Positions 46,473-55,128 of a DNA stretch of 64,000 bases are shown one piece after another. This DNA is from JAICJC01 sp963709425 (lineage in GTDB: Bacteria; Actinomycetota; Thermoleophilia; Gaiellales; JAICJC01). The stretch covers positions 372,001 to 436,000 of the forward strand of contig CAVPWG010000005.1 of assembly GCA_963709425.1 (NCBI GenBank). Reading direction: 5' to 3'. The first letter of the stretch is position 1. Each line of letters opens with the position of its first letter. The position numbers and the translations under genes were made by a program. The notes beneath the pieces were generated by a model. That model saw only the letters and a program-made list of their open reading frames with translations, had not been told where the DNA came from and searched no databases.

Positions 46473-48530
46473 GTGAGCCCGACCGTCGCCGCTCGCGTTC
46501 CGAACGATCGCTCTTGGCTCATCCGTCTGCGGTCGTCGAGGCAGACGCGCGTCGGGCGGCTTGTTTGGTATGCCGTCGAGGTTGCTGTCGTCGCCGGGTT
46601 GTATTACGCGGCCGCGCGCGCTGGTCTTCACCTGGCGTACTTGCATGGGACTGTGACGGCGCTGTGGCCGCCTGTGGGAGTCGGAATCGCGGCGCTCGTG
46701 ATCCTGGGGTCTGGCATTTGGCCGGCAATCGTGATTGGCGATTTGTTGGTGGCCGATTTCTCGACGCCGTTTTGGACGGTGCTGGGTCAGACGGTCGGGA
46801 ACACGCTCGAGGTTGTCGTGGCGGCGGTTCTGTTTCGCCGGCTGGCGGCGCGGCGGACCGGTCTCGAGCGGGTCTGGGACGTGCTCGCACTGGTCGTGTG
46901 CGCCGCGATCGGAACGCTGATCAGTGCTGCCTTCGGTGTCGTGTCGCTGAGGCTCGGCAGTGTGATCAAGGCGGCGGAGTTCGGCAGCGTCTTTCGGACC
47001 TGGTGGCTCGCCGATCTCTCTGGTGCGCTGGTCTTCGCTCCGCTCGTTCTCGTCTGGGCGGGAGTTCGGTCGAGGGCGCTCCCGCGGGTGAAGCTGTTGG
47101 AGGGAGCCTTCCTGCTTGCGGTTCTGATCGTTCTGATCGAGGTGCCGTCGCAGTCAGACGTCCCGTATATCGTGTTTCCGCTTCTGATCTGGGCAGCGCT
47201 TCGCTTCGGCCCAGTGGGCGCTGCTACTGCGGTAGCGATCACCTCCTGCTTGACGGTGTGGAACACGGCGCAAGGGTCGGGGCCGTTCGTCCGGCAATCG
47301 CTCACGCACAGCGTGCTCGCGAGCCAATTGTTCGTCGCCGTCGCGGCGTTGACGTCACTCGTGCTCGCAGCCGTCACTGCAGAGCGATCGGCGAGTCAGC
47401 GTGCGCAGGAGGCACTCACGGCCGAGCAGGCGGCGCTGCGGAGGATCGCGACACTTGTCGCGAGTGAGGCTGCCTCCGCCAACAACGTGTTCGAGCAGGT
47501 CGCGGCCGAGGCTGCCCAAGCAGTTGGCGCGCACGCGGCCAGTCTCGCTCGTTTCGAGGAGGACGGCAGGGTCACGTTCGTGGGTGGCTGGAGTGAGACA
47601 GGCGCGCTTGCGTTTCCCGTCGGCTCGCGTCTGCCGGTCGAAGAGACCGGTGTCCTGGCTGCGGTGCGGGCCACGGGTGAGCCGCAGCGGATCGATCGCT
47701 ACGAGGGCCTAGCCGGGGCGGTGATCGAGCGGTTCACGAGCTTTGGCTACGGGTCGGCTGTGGCCGCTCCCATCAAGCTCGGCGGGCAGGTCTGGGGCGC
47801 ACTCGTCGCGGCCGGACTCCGTGGCATCCCATTCGCGGTCGGATCCGAACGCCAGCTCACGGACTTCACCGCGCTCGTTGCCCAGGCGCTCGCGAACGCC
47901 GAGGCCTACACAGAGCTCGCGTCATCACGAGCGAGGATCGTCGAAGCAGCCGACACCGAACGCCGACGGCTGGAGCGAAACCTGCACGACGGGGCACAGC
48001 AACGGCTCGTCTCGCTCGCACTCCAGCTGCAGCTGGTCAGGGCGAGCCTGCGGAGAGACCCCGAGGCGACGGAACAGCTCGTCCAGATCGCGGCGGACGA
48101 TCTCAAGCAGGCGCTCGCCGAATTGCGCGAGCTCGCGCGCGGCATCCACCCAGCCATTCTCAGCGACCGCGGTCTGGCCGCCGCTCTCCGGGCGCTTGTC
48201 GAACGTGCGCCCGTCCCGGTCACGCTCACACGGATCCCAGACGCGCGGTTGCCCGATGCAATCGAGGCGGCGATCTACTATGTCGTTGCAGAAGCGATCA
48301 CCAATGTCGCAAAGTACGCGCACGCGACGCACGCAAACGTCGCCGTCGAGCGATCACACGGGATCGCCACTGTCGTCATCAGCGACGATGGCGTCGGAGG
48401 TGCGAAACCGGGCGCCGGCTCGGGACTCGTCGGCCTCACCGATCGGGTCGAGGCGCTCAGCGGGCGCCTCCGTCTCGAAAGCACACCCGGTCGAGGCACG
48501 CGCCTCTCCGCCCAGATTCCCTGCGACTAG
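46473..48530 (+). CDS. MASE1-GAF histidine kinase (NarL-type), orphan
   Basis: A 685-residue sensor kinase. Residues about 20-320 are the eight-helix MASE1 domain (AVEVAVVAGLYYAAARAGLH, LHGTVTALWPPVGVGIAALV, TWWLADLSGALVFAPLVL). A GAF domain follows at about 345-500 and then a HisKA_3 box RRLERNLHDGAQQRLVSLAL, with a HATPase ending GLVGLTDRVEALSGRLRLES. The GTG at 46473 has GGAGAGGG upstream. No response regulator is next to it within the island, unlike the pair at 55745-58149. Third-position GC looks lower than in the core genes around it. Confidence 0.9.
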   Translation: MSPTVAARVPNDRSWLIRLRSSRQTRVGRLVWYAVEVAVVAGLYYAAARAGLHLAYLHGTVTALWPPVGVGIAALVILGSGIWPAIVIGDLLVADFSTPFWTVLGQTVGNTLEVVVAAVLFRRLAARRTGLERVWDVLALVVCAAIGTLISAAFGVVSLRLGSVIKAAEFGSVFRTWWLADLSGALVFAPLVLVWAGVRSRALPRVKLLEGAFLLAVLIVLIEVPSQSDVPYIVFPLLIWAALRFGPVGAATAVAITSCLTVWNTAQGSGPFVRQSLTHSVLASQLFVAVAALTSLVLAAVTAERSASQRAQEALTAEQAALRRIATLVASEAASANNVFEQVAAEAAQAVGAHAASLARFEEDGRVTFVGGWSETGALAFPVGSRLPVEETGVLAAVRATGEPQRIDRYEGLAGAVIERFTSFGYGSAVAAPIKLGGQVWGALVAAGLRGIPFAVGSERQLTDFTALVAQALANAEAYTELASSRARIVEAADTERRRLERNLHDGAQQRLVSLALQLQLVRASLRRDPEATEQLVQIAADDLKQALAELRELARGIHPAILSDRGLAAALRALVERAPVPVTLTRIPDARLPDAIEAAIYYVVAEAITNVAKYAHATHANVAVERSHGIATVVISDDGVGGAKPGAGSGLVGLTDRVEALSGRLRLESTPGRGTRLSAQIPCD

Positions 48531-48686
48531 CGAACGCAACTTCTGAATCGAGCGGTTGCCGTCCCGTCGGCGCTCGATCGACGCGACCAACATCCGGCAC
48601 GTCCTGCTCGATCCGGAGACGGTTCTCCGCCGGGTCGCTGACTGCGGCGTCACGGATGCCCCAGGGATCTCTCCCAAGACAACACA
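48531..48686. other. No gene seen between the MASE1 kinase and the right repeat
   Basis: These 156 bases contain no convincing reading frame, RNA or integrase remnant. With the repeat and the 125 bases after it, the gene-free stretch is 48531-48874. Confidence 0.5.
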
Positions 48687-48749
48687 TCTTGAAAACCGGA
48701 GACGGGGTGCAACCTCGTCCGTGGGTTCGAATCCCACCCCCGCCGCTCA
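48687..48749. repeat. Right 63-bp repeat (attR-like tRNA-Ser fragment)
   Basis: An exact copy of the 3' part of tRNA-Ser(UGA), from the anticodon loop onwards. The 5' half is missing (the preceding bases AACACA do not continue the anticodon stem), so this is not a working tRNA. It marks the right end of the 44.3-48.7 kb island. Confidence 0.93.
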
Positions 48750-48874
48750 GGGAGCCAAAAATGGCAGCATCGCAGGGGAAAGAGCCACACCCGGTTCCCC
48801 TTCCGCCTGTCCATACGTGTCCGTGCCTGTCCGCAGTCTTTACAGGTGGGGGGCGCACGGGGGGCGCGTGAACG

Positions 48875-49058
48875 GTGCCCGGCATTGATGACGAGCCTCG
48901 CGACAAGCTCGTCGACCTCTACACCCAATATGGCGACCGGCTCACCCCAGCTGCATCGCGTCGAGGAACGCCTAGCCGAACACGAGGAACTCGAAGAGCG
49001 TGCCCGTCGATTGGCGGGCGACGCGGAGTGGCTCCCCGACGACGAGGACGCCCGTTAG
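48875..49058 (+). CDS. Small hypothetical coiled-coil protein (one +1 frameshift)
   Basis: A short acidic protein of about 60 residues. It starts GTG at 48875 (PGIDDEPRDKLVDLYTQYGD). Removing one C near 48946 lets it continue QLHRVEERLAEHEELEERAR and end WLPDDEDAR, a charged amphipathic helix. I do not recognise a family. It is the first gene right of the island repeat, and its stop overlaps that of the convergent small membrane protein by 3 bases. Read without repair, an ATG at 48930 would give 42 residues. Confidence 0.4.
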
Positions 49059-49417
49059 GGGTTGGCGCAGTCGGCTACGGCAGCGCGCCGGCTGGCAGTA
49101 CGTGGGACGCCGTGGCTGAACGTAGTCGTATTGCGCGACATTCCGTCGCCGTCTAGGACAGTGACGGTCGTAACGAGGCCGCCAGGGAGCAGGGCGGTGA
49201 CCTGATTCGACGCCGGTCGCACTTGCGCTTCTCCACCAAACAAGTAGTTCGGCTCGCGGCCGTCGTCGTGGACGACGTTCGTGGAATACCCCAGCTTCTC
49301 GAAGCAGGCGACCACCCGCTCCACCCTGCTCGGATGGGTCGAGTCGTACCAGAGCCCAACGCTGATGAAGCCGACGAAGCCGAGCACTGAGAACACTTGG
49401 AGGAGGCGCCGAAGCAT
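49055..49417 (-). CDS. Small membrane-anchored hypothetical protein (120 aa)
   Basis: A 120-residue protein with one N-terminal anchor (LLQVFSVLGFVGFISVGLWY) and a soluble outer domain containing VVACFEKLGYSTNVVHDDGR and NQVTALLPGGLVTTVTVL. There are two cysteines, in VVACFEK and VADCANP, which could form a disulfide outside the cell. No family is recognised. The ATG at 49417 is chosen because the anchor follows at once; the longer reading frame upstream to 49666 is antisense to the binding-protein remnant. Confidence 0.55.
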   Translation of the reverse strand: MLRRLLQVFSVLGFVGFISVGLWYDSTHPSRVERVVACFEKLGYSTNVVHDDGREPNYLFGGEAQVRPASNQVTALLPGGLVTTVTVLDGDGMSRNTTTFSHGVPRTASRRAAVADCANP

Positions 49418-49468
49418 GGGCGCAGTATCAAGGGGCTGGCCGCTCATTCGCATCGGGGTTTCCCCGCG

Positions 49469-49681
49469 ATGCGGGCGCTGGCCCAGCGTTTGATCTCCGA
49501 TCCCGCCCGGGCGGGTGCGCTCTGGGCCGAAGTCGACCAACGCATTCTGCAGACCGGTCCCGCCTGGATACCGATCACCAACCCGCTCGCCATCGGATTC
49601 GTCTCTCGCCGCGCTGGCAATCACCAGTTCAGCGCCGCCCCAGGCGACTCGCCGCTCATCGACCAAATGTGGATCAGATGA
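49469..49681 (+). pseudogene. C-terminal remnant of a family 5 ABC substrate-binding protein
   Basis: About 70 codons match the end of peptide/nickel-type (SBP_bac_5) binding proteins: SDPARAGALWAEVDQRILQT, then AWIPITNPLAIGFVSRRAGN and a closing DSPLIDQMWIR. The family normally has about 500 more residues before this, which are absent; upstream sequence belongs to the opposite-strand gene. No signal peptide or start is needed to explain it. It is best read as the scar of a lost transporter operon. Confidence 0.65.
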
Positions 49682-49817
49682 TGAGCTCGTTCATCGCGGT
49701 TCTCCAGCGCTGAATGCAGCCACGGTCGGCCCCAGCGCGAGGTCACGGAGCCGGCGACTCCCACATCAGATTTCGAGATTGGTTCAGAAGCGACCGCGAC
49801 GAGGCGGCCGGATGCGA

Positions 49818-50044
49818 TTAACTGTTGGCTGTCCCTCCGCCTCCGTCGAGATCGCACGTATCCGCTCCGGCGCCACCGAACAGGCGATCGAATTCGGGGC
49901 CGAACAACCGGTCGGAGGCTTTCCCCCTCGAACGAAGTCGGCCCCGATGCCGCCCATGCGCGTGTCCGCACCGGTGCCGCTTGGTTTCGGTCGAGGCCGA
50001 GGCCGCCCTGGATCGTATCATCGCCCCCAACCGGGCCTCCGCCG
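49818..50044 (-). pseudogene. Degraded RTX (calcium-binding repeat) remnant
   Basis: Two reading frames on this strand give RTX-like pieces, GGDDTIQGGLGLDR and then RLFGPEFDRLFGGAGADTCD, ending in a stop at 49818. The glycine-aspartate nonapeptide pattern is clear but the frame shifts between the pieces. It lies downstream of the propeller-like gene, whose stop is at 50045. I see no gene in the 136 bases between it and the binding-protein remnant. Confidence 0.45.
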
Positions 50045-51121
50045 TCAGATCTGCACTGCCTGGATTGTCCGTCGGCCATGCCACGTAACGAGGCGGCGAC
50101 CAACGTCCAGGTCTGACACCCGAAACCGTGTGTGCGCGACAAGGGCGATCGACGTACCCGTGCTGGACCGGCGTCGCAGAAACACTCTACGGGCCTTTGC
50201 GAACGCGAGGTGCGTCCCTCGGCACGCCACCGCGATCACCCCCTGGTGCACGTCAATGATCGCAACCAGACGTCCCGTCGCCGGCCGGTAGATGCGTATT
50301 GCCTGGTCGCCGGCCGTGCCGACTAGTGCCACCACCATCCGTCGCGAGATCGCCAGGCCCTCGATTGTGCCGGTTACCGGCCGTGACCACGCCAGGACCC
50401 CGGTATGGTCGTCTCGGACCTGAATGCTCGGCAGCGGCCTGAGCGCACGGCTGGACGTATCGGCGGGTACGAGTGCAACTCGGCCTGCGGCTTGGGCGAG
50501 GAACGCCGCTCCAGGGGCGCCTGCAAGTCGCGGATGGCGTGCGCCACCGCCGGGGCCGACAATCGCTCGGTGGATTGAGCCGCCGGTGACCGTTTCGTTC
50601 CCCATTGCGTCGATGCTGACGGCGAAGATCGAGTAGTAGAGCGCCCCATGGCCGGCGGTCATCGGTCCGGGTACCTGACCGGACGAATTCGGCGAGCAGG
50701 GGCCGCTCCCACAGGGCTCCTCTAGATCGAGCACGCGCGTCCGCGTTCCGATGCCAGTGGAGGCGTAAACGCTTCGATCGCGGTGCGAGATGCCCAAATC
50801 GGATTCGCTCCAAAACACGCGTGAACCCACAAGTTCGACGTCCGTCACCCCGTCTTCCCCTAGGTTCCCGAACGGTCGGCACCTCGTAATCGGCGTCGGA
50901 CGACCGGAGACCAACGGTCGACGCATAATGCGGAAGCAGCCGACGCCGGGCCCTGACGCCCGCCCTTCGGCCCACGCCAACCCGCGATCGGTTGCGGCCA
51001 GGCTCAGAATGGGATGCGGAGCGCTGTACAACACGCGCTGCGCTAGCCCCGTAGACGGCCAGACGACCAGAGCCGATCCGGCCAGAATGCCCACTATCAG
51101 GCGATGACGCACAGTCACCAA
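50045..51121 (-). CDS. Secreted beta-propeller-like hypothetical protein
   Basis: A 358-residue exported protein. A signal peptide (HRLIVGILAGSALVVWPSTG...LAQ) precedes a body of repeating beta-rich units of 40-50 residues, such as ILSLAATDRGLAWAEGRASG, VTDVELVGSRVFWSESDLGI, GTIEGLAISRRMVVALVGTA and VAHTRFRVSDLDVGRRLVTW. That resembles a propeller of the kind used for extracellular binding, but no named repeat is certain. Codon use looks less GC-biased than in the core genes. It faces the RTX gene divergently. Confidence 0.6.
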   Translation of the reverse strand: MVTVRHRLIVGILAGSALVVWPSTGLAQRVLYSAPHPILSLAATDRGLAWAEGRASGPGVGCFRIMRRPLVSGRPTPITRCRPFGNLGEDGVTDVELVGSRVFWSESDLGISHRDRSVYASTGIGTRTRVLDLEEPCGSGPCSPNSSGQVPGPMTAGHGALYYSIFAVSIDAMGNETVTGGSIHRAIVGPGGGARHPRLAGAPGAAFLAQAAGRVALVPADTSSRALRPLPSIQVRDDHTGVLAWSRPVTGTIEGLAISRRMVVALVGTAGDQAIRIYRPATGRLVAIIDVHQGVIAVACRGTHLAFAKARRVFLRRRSSTGTSIALVAHTRFRVSDLDVGRRLVTWHGRRTIQAVQI

Positions 51122-51304
51122 CGGCCATCCAGCGTCGCACGACGTGCCCGCCTTACGATACTACAGGCTTGGCCGGTCGCGGACGGGGCCCAGTGGCAAT
51201 CGCGGTGATGGAGCGGCAGCGAGCGCGAGAGGCCGGTGGCCGATGGTTTGCGGTTGTGGCGATTGGGGCGTATGGTCGCCGTCTGGGCGATCGGGGGCGG
51301 CGCG

Positions 51305-52181
51305 GTGTGGTTGCGATCGAGAGCGGATTTGCGGTGGGTCAGGTGCGCTGGCGCGTTGCCCGTCGCTGCCGCGATCGTGGTTTCCCCGGGCTCGGCCGCT
51401 TCGGCGGCGACTGTGACGTGCCAGGGGCAGGTGGCCACGGTCGTGGGGACTCCGGGTAACGACGTCTTGCACGGGACGACTAGAGCCGACGTGATCGTTG
51501 GCATGGGTGCACGTGATGTCATCGTCGGGGGCGCTGGGGCCGATGTTCTGTGCGGCGGTGCGGGGAACGATCGGGTGCTGGGCGGACCGGGAGACGACCA
51601 TAGTGTTCGGCGGCGCCGGGAACGACGTCCTCTCTGGAGCCGACGACGGTGATGTCCTACATGGCGGCTTCGGGTTTGACATCTTGACCGGCGGGCAGGG
51701 GGACGACGTGCTTCTCGGAGGCCCGGATGGTGACCTTGTGCGTCTAGAACAAGGCGACGACTTCGTTCGTGGCGGCCGAGGCGATGACTTCCTAGCCCAG
51801 GTAGTTGGCCCGGGTCTAGCCCGGCCGCTGGTGATGAATTTGCCGACTGGTGCGGTGACCGGTGTCGGACATGACCGCGTCTTCGGTGTCGAGAACATCA
51901 ACCTCACGAAGCGAAGAGGACCGGTCCTGATAATCGGCACCAACCGAGGAGAAGTCCTCAAAGCCCATGGCAGGCCGTTGGTAATCCGGGGTCGCGGCGG
52001 TCATGACCTCATTGAGGGCGGACACAGTAATGATCGCCTGTACGGCGGCCGTGGCCCCGACGGCCTCGTCGGCAACTTTGGCGATGACATCCTCGATGGC
52101 GGAGCCGACATCGACCGACTCGACGGCGGCCCCGGCGTCGACACCTGCACCGATGGGGAACAACTCGTTTCGTGCCCATAG
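51305..52181 (+). CDS. Secreted RTX-type calcium-binding repeat protein (one +1 frameshift)
   Basis: An exported protein of about 291 residues. A signal peptide (RCAGALPVAAAIVVSPGSAA...SA) is followed by RTX nonapeptides (GTPGNDVLHG, GGAGADVLCGGAGNDRVLGG). The frame breaks near 51598; removing one C gives GGPGDDIVFGGAGNDVLSGA. A non-repeat insert (VGHDRVFGVENINLTKRRGP) sits before a second RTX block ending DRLDGGPGVDTC. RTX repeats bind calcium and fold outside the cell. The start is uncertain (GTG 51305, ATG 51272 or ATG 51236); 51305 gives a normal signal peptide. Confidence 0.7.
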
Positions 52182-52606
52182 CGGCACGAGCTAGGCCGCC
52201 TGGGCCCGCACCGCACACCTAGCCGGGCTGAGGAGGATTCGCCTGCCCTCACGGGCTTGGCGACGCCGTCACCGATGGCGAGGCGCTGCGGTCCCACCGA
52301 CGCTGCGCTGCGGTCCCCAGCATGGTTGTGCTCGGGGCAGCGGGGGAGTGGGCTGCGACTAGAGGAGCCCTGGCGCGTTGCAGATCCGGACGACGGCGTT
52401 CGTGCGTTGGCGGAGTCGTACCGCCCGATTGTACGTGACGGCCCGGGCCACCATCGGCTTGTGCAATTGAAGCACCCCAGGAATTGTGGAGGCTCTCGTG
52501 CCAGGCCGAGACGGCTTGGAGGAGGGAGAACTCCGGCGCACAAGGCGCCCCAGAGGGCGTGTGTGGTGGCCTGACTCATCAGTGCTGGGAGGCCATCCCT
52601 CAACAG
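52182..52606. other. Gene-free stretch
   Basis: No convincing coding frame, RNA or repeat is seen in these 425 bases between the RTX gene and the hairpin. Several short frames run through it, but none has the codon bias of its neighbours. Confidence 0.5.
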
Positions 52607-52628
52607 ACCGGGGGCCTGTGCCCCCGGT
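52607..52628 (-). terminator. 9-bp hairpin terminator
   Basis: ACCGGGGGC pairs with GCCCCCGGT around a 4-base loop. It begins 4 bases after the stop of the secreted protein gene on the minus strand, so it most likely ends that transcript. Confidence 0.75.
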
Positions 52629-52632
52629 TTCG

Positions 52633-53427
52633 TCAGCGGGTGGAGAATCGAGCGGCCGGGACATAGCCTGCCCAGACATCACGATCCAGGTTCAGCTGAC
52701 CGGCGACGAACGGGGCACCACCGGACTGGCCGGCATCCCGCGTGTCCCAGATCAGAGAGTCGGGGAAGCGGTCATGGCCCACCCGAACTGCCTGCGACAG
52801 GCCGATGTTCAGGGAGTCCTGCGGTACGGCATGGCCGACCGGCTGGGGGCCGCTGTTCGCGGTGTTGTAACCGATGGTCCAGACAACATCAGACCCCACC
52901 TTGGTGGTGATCGGGAACTTGATCGTCTGCGCGATGCCGTTGTGCAGCAGGCCGTCCCTGCCCATGTAGCGCTGCTCCGCGGCCGACTGGGCCGAGGGCC
53001 GGTAGCGGATCGCGAAGGTCTTGGTGACCTTGCCCAGCAGCCGGCCGGGCCGGATCGCGCCGGTGACGGCGTCCCGCACCGAGTGGGCGCGCAGCTTGAG
53101 GGTGATCGGCACCCGGAAGGTGGTCCCAGGGGTGGTCACGCAGGAGCCGCCATCGGCCACCCTGCCCGTCCAGCTGCCCTGCTGGCAGGCCCAGCTCACC
53201 ATCGTCACCGAGACGTGCTTGATGGCGGCCCTGTGCTTGAGAAGCACCTCGTTGCCCATCTCGTTGAAGCTGTACGCCTCAGGGCCGAGCGAGGGAACGC
53301 TGACGACGCCCTTCTCCGGCGTGCTGTCGTAGCGCACGGGAGAAGAAGCAGCCTCGGCGAGGCTCGGGGCGACCAGCGTCGCTCCGATCATGCCCGCTAG
53401 GGCGAGGGGTAGAACCTTGCTGCGCAT
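52633..53427 (-). CDS. Secreted hypothetical protein (264 aa)
   Basis: A 264-residue exported protein. The signal peptide is MRSKVLPLALAGMIGATLVA...AEA. The mature part is beta-rich with VTMVSWACQQGSWTGRVADG, TTFRVPITLKLRAHSVRDAV, YMGRDGLLHNGIAQTIKFPI and WTIGYNTANSGPQPVGHAVP, and two Cys that may pair. I do not recognise a family. The ATG at 53427 has AGGAGGA 3 bases upstream, so it is well placed. A terminator follows, so it is probably a single-gene unit. Confidence 0.75.
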   Translation of the reverse strand: MRSKVLPLALAGMIGATLVAPSLAEAASSPVRYDSTPEKGVVSVPSLGPEAYSFNEMGNEVLLKHRAAIKHVSVTMVSWACQQGSWTGRVADGGSCVTTPGTTFRVPITLKLRAHSVRDAVTGAIRPGRLLGKVTKTFAIRYRPSAQSAAEQRYMGRDGLLHNGIAQTIKFPITTKVGSDVVWTIGYNTANSGPQPVGHAVPQDSLNIGLSQAVRVGHDRFPDSLIWDTRDAGQSGGAPFVAGQLNLDRDVWAGYVPAARFSTR

Positions 53428-53573
53428 GTGTCCTCCTGGGACGGCTGGGGTCATATCGTGGGTGCTATCGGACGGGATAGTTGTCGCATCATTGGAGGCG
53501 CCCCACGCTGATGATTCAGGCCAACGACATCCAGGAACAACGTCGTCCCGCCGTCCGCCGATAGCATGGCCGC

Positions 53574-54151
53574 GTGTCGGCCCCATGCGAGCTTGACGAC
53601 GTCCTGCTGACCCGCCGGCTGGCGCTGATCGCGCTTCCCGGCCCGGTCATCGAGGACGTGATCACGAACGGCCGGCAGGTCTTTCGGGAGCACGTCGGGG
53701 TCGACTACCCGCCGGAATGGCCCTCGGAGAGCAGCCACGTGCTCCAGCTTCGCCGGGACCAGATCCGCGAGGGCGCCGACTACCGGTGGCTGATCCGTGC
53801 CGCGGTCACCCGCAGCCGGCCCGCGATGATCGGCCGGGTCGGCTTCCATGCGGCGCCGGACGCAGACGGGGTCGTCGAGATCGGCTACGAGATCGACGCC
53901 CGCCACCGGCGGCAGGGGTTCGGGCTCGAGTGCGCGACGCATCTCATCCAGTGCGCCGAGCAGCTCGGACTGCGTGTCGGCGGTCCGGGCGTCGATCGCC
54001 CCCGACAACGAGCCGTCGCTTCGCATGGCTGAGCGGCTGGGATTCCGGCGCATCGGCGAGCAGATCGACGAGATCGACGGCCTCGAATTCGTGTTCGAGC
54101 GGAGGGCGCGGTCAGGCCGCGACGGCCGCCCGAGTTCACGCGCGCTCGTAG
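53574..54151 (+). CDS. GNAT-family N-acetyltransferase (two +1 frameshifts)
   Basis: A RimJ/RimL-like acetyltransferase. It starts GTG at 53574 (LLTRRLALIALPGPVIEDVI). The acetyl-CoA loop is EIGYEIDARHRRQGFGLECA. Removing one G near 53980 gives QLGLRVAVRASIAPDNEPSL, followed by RMAERLGFRRIGEQIDEIDG, the standard GNAT C-terminus. A second base near 54105 brings the frame to a stop at 54151. Repaired length is about 191 residues. The end overlaps the convergent RibD/DHFR-like gene by 16 bases. The acceptor substrate is unknown. Confidence 0.82.
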
Positions 54152-54697
54152 ATCAGGATGAGGACGCCGTTTCCGGCCGCGCGCGACTCGGCGAGCTTCA
54201 GGGGTTTCTTCGAGCCCGGCCCGAACAGCCGCTTGCCGCTTCCGAGGACGACCGGGAACACCATCAGCCGCAGCTCGTCGACCAGGTCATGCTCGAGCAG
54301 CCCCTGGACCAGCGTCGCGCTGCCGTGGACGACGATGTCGCCGCCGATCTCGCCCTTGAGCTTCGCGATATCCTCGACGAGGTCTCCGCTCAGGACGTGC
54401 GAGTTCGTCCACTCCGGATCCTTGAGGGTCGACGAGACGACGTACTTGGGCATGCTGTTGAACTTGTCGGCGAACTCGCCGTCCCTCTCTGGCCACGCCG
54501 CGGCGAACCCCTCATAGGTGACACGGCCGAGCAGGAGCGCCTCGGAGTCGAACGTCTCTTTGAGCTTGAACTGCGCCGCCCTCCTCTCCCTGTCCGATTT
54601 CGAACGTCCAACCGCCGTGCTCGAAGTCCTCGCTTCCGCCCGGATCCTCCATGACACCGTCGAGCGACACGAACTCCGTGATGACGATCCGTCCCAT
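54136..54697 (-). CDS. RibD C-terminal / dihydrofolate-reductase-like protein (one +1 frameshift)
   Basis: A protein of about 186 residues of the RibD-C family. It starts MGRIVITEFVSLDGVMEDPG, the standard opening. Removing one G near 54577 joins EEGAQFKLKETFDSEALLLG to RVTYEGFAAAWP. The NADPH-binding part has GGDIVVHGSATLVQGLLEHD and ELRLMVFPVVLGSGKRLFG. These proteins are common NADPH reductases of unknown substrate in actinobacteria. GAAGGGGA lies before the ATG at 54697. It is divergent from the ArsR gene, 84 bases away. Confidence 0.88.
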
Positions 54698-54781
54698 GCC
54701 TCGATCCCCTTCCCGTTGAATTCCGTCCGAATGCGGCGATACTATACTCAAGTTCTCGCTTGATAAAGCAGTGGCCTGAAA

Positions 54782-55128
54782 ATGCCGTCGACAGCCGACC
54801 CACTCACAACCACCTTCGCCGCCCTCGCCGACCCCACGCGCCGGGCGATCCTCGGGCGGCTCGCCGAGGGCGAGGCCACCGTGAACGACCTCGCCGAGCC
54901 GTTCCCGATCACCACCCAGGCCGTGTCTCAGCACCTCAAGGTGCTCGAGCGAGCGGGCCTGATCACGCGCAGCAGGGCGGCGCAGCTGCGGCCGTCGCGG
55001 CTCCAGGCCGCGCGCCTGAAGGACGCGGCGGACTGGCTCGAGAAGTACCGTCCGTTCTGGGACGCGAGCTTCGATCGAGCTCGACGCCCGCCTGCGGGCT
55101 ACAGCGGAAGGGACGCGACGATGGCTGA
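54782..55128 (+). CDS. ArsR-family transcriptional repressor (two apparent +1 insertions near the end)
   Basis: A winged-helix regulator of about 114 residues. The core LADPTRRAILGRLAEGEATV and ITTQAVSQHLKVLERAGLIT is the ArsR HTH, with no metal-binding Cys pair, so it belongs to the group paired with SRPBCC genes. As read, the frame runs straight into the next gene. Removing one base near 55080 and one near 55110 gives FDRLDARLRATAEGRDDG and a stop overlapping the next ATG, which is the normal arrangement. I therefore treat the apparent fusion as an artefact. Confidence 0.82.

Larger units (their letters stand above)
44315..48749. mobile_element. Small genomic island at tRNA-Ser, bounded by 63-bp direct repeats
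   Basis: Bases 44315-44377 (from the anticodon loop to just past the tRNA end) recur identically at 48687-48749. This is the pattern left by site-specific integration at a tRNA gene, with the intact tRNA at the left and a 3' copy at the right. The 4.37 kb period contains two genes in the same direction, an MFS transporter with a cyclic-nucleotide-binding tail and a MASE1 histidine kinase. No integrase is visible between the repeats. Either it was lost, or the element was mobilised in trans. Confidence 0.75.

Noticed and set aside
44284..48749. A second tRNA-Ser gene at the right repeat
   Set aside because: The copy at 48687-48749 lacks the acceptor 5' strand, the D arm and the 5' half of the anticodon stem, so it cannot fold as a tRNA.
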